Origin: Xanthomonas hortorum pv. pelargonii
GTDB lineage: Bacteria; Pseudomonadota; Gammaproteobacteria; Xanthomonadales; Xanthomonadaceae
DNA: 64,000 bases
Direction of reading: 5' to 3'
NCBI RefSeq assembly: GCF_024499015.1
Contig: NZ_CP098604.1
Span: 806,001-870,000, forward strand
The notes beneath the pieces were generated by a model. The model worked only from the letters and a program-made list of their open reading frames with translations. It was not told where the DNA came from and did not search any database. Position numbers and translations under genes: made by a program. The number at the start of each line of letters is the position of its first letter. Positions within the stretch are counted from its first letter, which is position 1. This document shows positions 60,736-64,000 of this stretch, in pieces.

Positions 60736-62085
60736 ATGAACACGCTACGCAGTGTCGCTGTGCAGTTCGCTGTTGTGTTGGGCATGGCGCTGGCACCGAG
60801 TGCGCAGGCGCAAACCCTGGTGTGGGAAGACAACTTCAACGGGCCGGGTATCGACGGCAACAAATGGACCTACGACGTCGGTAACGGCTGCCAGATCGGC
60901 TTATGCGGTTGGGGCAATGGCGAGATGCAGTACTACACCAGCCGTGCCGAAAATGCGCGTATCGATAATGGCCGGCTGGTGATCGAGGCGCGGCGCGAAG
61001 CGTTTCAGAGTATGCCATTCACCTCGGCACGGCTCAAGACCGAAGGCCGCATGCACTTCACATACGGCACGCTGGAAGCGCGCATCAAGACGCCGGTGGT
61101 CGGCAACGGGCTATGGCCGGCGTATTGGATGCTGGGCACGATCGGCGTGTGGCCCGGCCGCGGCGAAATCGATCTGATGGAGGCCGGCATGGCGGCGGCA
61201 ATCGCCGCCGGCACCGCCAACCGCCGCATCGGCGCGGCCGTGCATTGGGACTACAACGGCGCGCAAGCCGACTACGACACCAGCTATACCAGCCCGATAA
61301 ATCTGCACAACGACTTCCACGTGTACCGGATGACCTGGGACCCGCAATTCATCCGGGTGTCGATCGACGGCCAGCAGTACTTCGAATTTGCGATCTCCAA
61401 CATCCAAGGCGCCTCGTTGCACGAATTCCACCAGCAGCAATATCTGCTACTCAATCTTGCGGTGGGCGGCACCTATACCGGCATTACCTCGCCTGCTGCG
61501 GTGACGGCCCCGCTGCCGGGCAAGATGGAGATCGATTACATCCGGCTGTATCAAAACCCAGGTGCACAACTGTATGTCGGCGCGCAACATGCCGCGCCTG
61601 CGGGGCGCTTCGGTGTATTTACCGAGCAAAGCGATACCAGTGCGCGGCTGACGTTCGGCCAGGATGCCGAGCTGTACTTATGGAACAACCTCACCCCGAT
61701 TGCGCAGGCCCCATTCGAAGGCCGCAACGTAATGGCGTACCGCGCCAACGCCGGTGCCTGGTACGGCCTGGGCATCCAGACCGACTATCGCAATATGGCC
61801 GCGTATGCGGGCGGCGCACTGAAACTGCACGTTAAAACCACTACGCCTTCGACCTTCAAGATCGGCATCAACACCAGTTTCGGCGACAGCTGGGTGGACT
61901 TCGCCGCGGGCGGCAATCAGTACGGATTGGTGCGCGATGGCGCCTGGCATGAAGTCAGCATCCCCTTCAGCGCGTTCTACGATCTGGATCTGCAGGCGGT
62001 CAAACAACTGTTCATGCTGGTGGCCGATCCCCCGGCCGCGCCAGTGGAGATCGCCATCGACAAGGTGTACTACCAGAGCCGTTGA
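60736..62085 (+). CDS. GH16 beta-glucanase (laminarinase-like), secreted
   Basis: 449 residues from ATG 60736. Signal peptide: VAVQFAVVLGMALAPSAQAQ. The GH16 catalytic motif is WPGRGEIDLMEAG (E-x-D-x-x-E, near residues 142-150). Also seen are LKTEGRMHFTYGTLEARIKT and GLWPAYWMLG. The C-terminal 180 residues (QLYVGAQHAAPAGRFGVFTE and onward) form an added beta-rich, carbohydrate-binding-like domain. It would cut beta-1,3 or mixed-linkage glucan outside the cell. Single gene. Confidence 0.9.
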   Translation: MNTLRSVAVQFAVVLGMALAPSAQAQTLVWEDNFNGPGIDGNKWTYDVGNGCQIGLCGWGNGEMQYYTSRAENARIDNGRLVIEARREAFQSMPFTSARLKTEGRMHFTYGTLEARIKTPVVGNGLWPAYWMLGTIGVWPGRGEIDLMEAGMAAAIAAGTANRRIGAAVHWDYNGAQADYDTSYTSPINLHNDFHVYRMTWDPQFIRVSIDGQQYFEFAISNIQGASLHEFHQQQYLLLNLAVGGTYTGITSPAAVTAPLPGKMEIDYIRLYQNPGAQLYVGAQHAAPAGRFGVFTEQSDTSARLTFGQDAELYLWNNLTPIAQAPFEGRNVMAYRANAGAWYGLGIQTDYRNMAAYAGGALKLHVKTTTPSTFKIGINTSFGDSWVDFAAGGNQYGLVRDGAWHEVSIPFSAFYDLDLQAVKQLFMLVADPPAAPVEIAIDKVYYQSR

Positions 62086-62116
62086 ACCGGCCGCGCGAGC
62101 TGGAGGCAGCCAACGT

Positions 62117-62485
62117 TTACGCGTTGGCTGCAACGCCTCTGAGCATGTCGATCAGCTGACGCAGGCGGTAGGGCTTGGGCAGAAAATCCACCTGCGGCGG
62201 CAGTGGCGGCAACTGCGCCTTGGCAAACCCGGACGCCAGGATGATGCGTGCCTGCGGCAGCAGTTGCGTCACCTGCTCGCTCAGCTCGATGCCCGACATG
62301 CCGTTGGGCATGCGGATATCGCTGAACACCACATCGTAAGGGCCGCTCTCGCGCAGCATGCGCAATGCACTGTGACCATCGTCGGCGGTGTCGACGGTGA
62401 TGCCGGCATCGCGCAGTGCCTCGCCGATCAGTTCGCGTAACTCTTCTTGGTCCTCAACCATCAGCAAGCGCAGGGATTCAGTCAT
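62117..62485 (-). CDS. Single-domain response regulator (CheY-like)
   Basis: 122 residues, receiver domain only. The acidic pocket is in LLMVEDQEELRELIGE, the phosphorylated Asp in YDVVFSDIRMPNGMSG, and the switch Lys in VDFLPKPYRLRQLID. No output domain, so it probably acts by protein binding or in a phosphorelay. Its ATG overlaps the end of the sensor kinase gene by 8 bases, so they work as a pair. Confidence 0.93.
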   Translation of the reverse strand: MTESLRLLMVEDQEELRELIGEALRDAGITVDTADDGHSALRMLRESGPYDVVFSDIRMPNGMSGIELSEQVTQLLPQARIILASGFAKAQLPPLPPQVDFLPKPYRLRQLIDMLRGVAANA

Positions 62486-63637
62486 GCTCGGCGTCCTCGA
62501 TGGCCGGGAGAAACAAGGTCACGGTGGTGCCGTGTCCGGGTGCGGTGTCAAGCTCGACAAAACCACCGGATTGGGACGCGAAGCCGAACACCTGGCTCAA
62601 GCCCAGGCCGGCGTTCGTGCCCGCATCCTTGGTGGTGAAAAACGCGTCGCCAGCGTGCTGCGCGACATCCGCCAGCATGCCGCTGCCATTATCGCGCACC
62701 GCAACGCTCACGTAAGTGCGCTGTGCAGCGTGCGGGTCGGACGGTGCGGCACGCCGCTGTACGGCGGTGGCCAGCACGATCGTACCGCCATCGGGCATGG
62801 CATCGCAGCTATTGAAGACCAGGTTGAGCAATGCGGCGTCCAATTGACCTGGGTCCATACGCACATCCGGCAGTGTCTGGGCCAATTCAAGCGAGAGGCC
62901 AATGCCGGCCGGGCACGCACGCAGCAGCAGTTCCAACGCGCCGGTCACAATTGCATTGACTGCATGGCGTTGTGGAGGCGATTGCTGCCCGCGTGCGAAG
63001 GCGAGCACGTGGCGGGTCAGCGAGGTGCCCCGCTCCACTGCCGTCTGCGCAGCACCCAGCAAGGTGCGCAGACGCGCATCCTCGCCCGCACGCCGCGAGA
63101 TCAGATCCAGGCTGGTCGCCATCACGGTCAGCAGATTATTGAAGTCATGCGCCATGCCCCGCGTCAACCGGCCCAGCGCCTGGCTGCGTTGCGTCTGCGC
63201 CAGCACCTGCTGCGATTGCTGCGATTGCTGCGCTGCATGGCGTTCGCTGATATCGCAAGTTGCCACGGCAAAACCCACCAGCACATCGACTTCCAACACC
63301 GGCTCGATCACCACGCGGGCAAGGAATTGGCTGCCATCCTTGTGCAAGCGCCAGCCTTCTGCAGCAGCGCGCCCATCGCGCTTGGCGACCTCCAGCAGGT
63401 GTGCCGGCTCGCCGCGCTGTGCATCTTCGGGCACAAAAAACGCGAAAAATGCGTCTCCATGACCTCGGGGACGGCGTAGCCGTGGATTCGCTCTGCAACG
63501 GTATTCCAGCTACGCACATGGCCGCCCGTATCGAGCGTGTAGATCGCGCAATCGCACATGCTCTCGAGCAACAGCTGGCACTGCCGGCTGTTGTGAGAAA
63601 GCGGCCCGACGGTGTCGGTGGCCGTTTCCGCATCCAT
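62478..63637 (-). pseudogene. PAS-domain sensor histidine kinase, one frameshift
   Basis: Read across the break it is about 386 residues, from ATG 63637. The N-terminal PAS domain is LLLESMCDCAIYTLDTGGHV, VRSWNTVAERIHGYA and EGWRLHKDGSQFLARVVIEP. The kinase has an H-box GRLTRGMAHDFNNLLTVM and an ATPase with NLVFNSCDAMPDGG and VRDNGSGML. No membrane segment, so it is cytoplasmic. One base is lost in the A run at 63435-63440, between METHFSRFF and PEDAQRGEP. It is coupled to the response regulator. Confidence 0.85.
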
Positions 63638-63763
63638 CACGCGATGTTTCCCCCCTGGAAAGCGCGCGAACATAGTGACGGATACGTGAAGGCGATGTGC
63701 AAGCCAACCCGGCCGGAAAGCGTCAAATTTCCGGCGATTTACGCGTGAAAGTTATCGGCTAAC

Positions 63764-64000
63764 ATGACCGCCCTCCCACTTAGGTCCGCGCGCCTCATGC
63801 AGAACATCTCGACCACACGCGACCGCTGGGTGTGGGTCATCGCGGGGGCCTTGATGGCTGCGACGCTCGCTGTGGAATTGGTCACACCGCTTGGCTATGC
63901 GGTGTGGCTGACCTACTTCGTCGCGGTTGGGGTGACGGTGTTTCAAAACCGCACGCAGGTTCCATTGATTGTGGGCGCGCTGTCATGCGTGTTGTTGGCA
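63764..64000 (+). CDS. Membrane protein, N-terminal part (sensor-like), runs off the edge
   Basis: 79 codons; the start is ATG 63764 or the in-frame ATG 63797. From the second ATG the product is MQNISTTRDRWVWVIAGALM, followed by hydrophobic segments ATLAVELVTPLGYAVWLTYF and VPLIVGALSCVLLA. The two or three tight membrane segments and the place beside a two-component pair resemble the membrane sensor part of a histidine kinase. The rest is outside the window, so the type is not proved. It is divergent from the sensor kinase. Confidence 0.6.
   Translation, partial: MTALPLRSARLMQNISTTRDRWVWVIAGALMAATLAVELVTPLGYAVWLTYFVAVGVTVFQNRTQVPLIVGALSCVLLA

Overview
The window is about 65% G+C and reads as a Xanthomonas chromosome. 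The grounds are near-family-typical Xanthomonas versions of rpsP-rimM-trmD-rplS, ffh, mutS and katG, two large TonB-dependent receptors, a CRP-like (Clp-type) palindrome in front of a plant-polysaccharide locus, and dispersed extragenic hairpin repeats. The species cannot be fixed from sequence reading alone. No rRNA, tRNA or CRISPR array was recognised.

Layout. 1-1 kb: rpoE and the start of rseA, with a sigma-E type promoter in front of rpoE. 1.1-3.1 kb: a FadJ-like fused beta-oxidation enzyme. 3.3-11.6 kb: an unusual accessory group made of a TonB-dependent receptor, two TPR-sulfotransferases, a TPR-aspartyl/asparaginyl hydroxylase and a small VasI-like exported protein. 11.8-12.7 kb: a cation diffusion facilitator, followed by 800 bases of hairpin and 69-bp tandem repeats. 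13.5-20.8 kb: a complete operon taking isobutyryl-CoA (valine) to propionyl-CoA, divergent from a short-chain acyl-CoA type regulator. 20.9-30 kb: a galactan-use locus (TonB receptor, GH53 endo-galactanase, GH2 beta-galactosidase) and a broken GH29 fucosidase on the opposite strand. 30.3-36.7 kb: a six-gene operon around a tryptophan-2,3-dioxygenase-family enzyme that does not match the ordinary kynurenine pathway. It is the best candidate for an undescribed system. 37.9-44.1 kb: mutS, a DUF937 protein and katG with a partial OxyR-like site. 44.4-46.6 kb: hslR and a MATE exporter. 46.8-55 kb: rplS-trmD-rimM-rpsP, a PabC-like aminotransferase, a nitronate monooxygenase-like protein, a DUF2314/ankyrin protein, an IS110-family element and ffh. 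55-64 kb: a cytochrome c assembly protein, galM, a GH51 arabinofuranosidase, a LysR/DUF2798 pair, a GH16 glucanase, a sensor kinase/response regulator pair and the start of a membrane protein.

How the parts fit. The carbohydrate genes (galactanase, beta-galactosidase, arabinofuranosidase, fucosidase, galM, laminarinase-like GH16, TonB receptor) look like plant cell-wall use. The valine operon, FadJ and the short-chain acyl-CoA regulator are carbon catabolism. rpoE and katG are envelope and peroxide stress functions.

A caution covers the whole window. Eight genes (GH29, SDR, class V PLP enzyme, dioxygenase, IS110 transposase, galM, GH51, sensor kinase) carry about ten small frameshifts, nearly all in single-base runs, while the housekeeping genes are intact. 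This may be real decay or homopolymer sequencing error; the sequence alone cannot decide. Coordinates for those genes span the restored reading.
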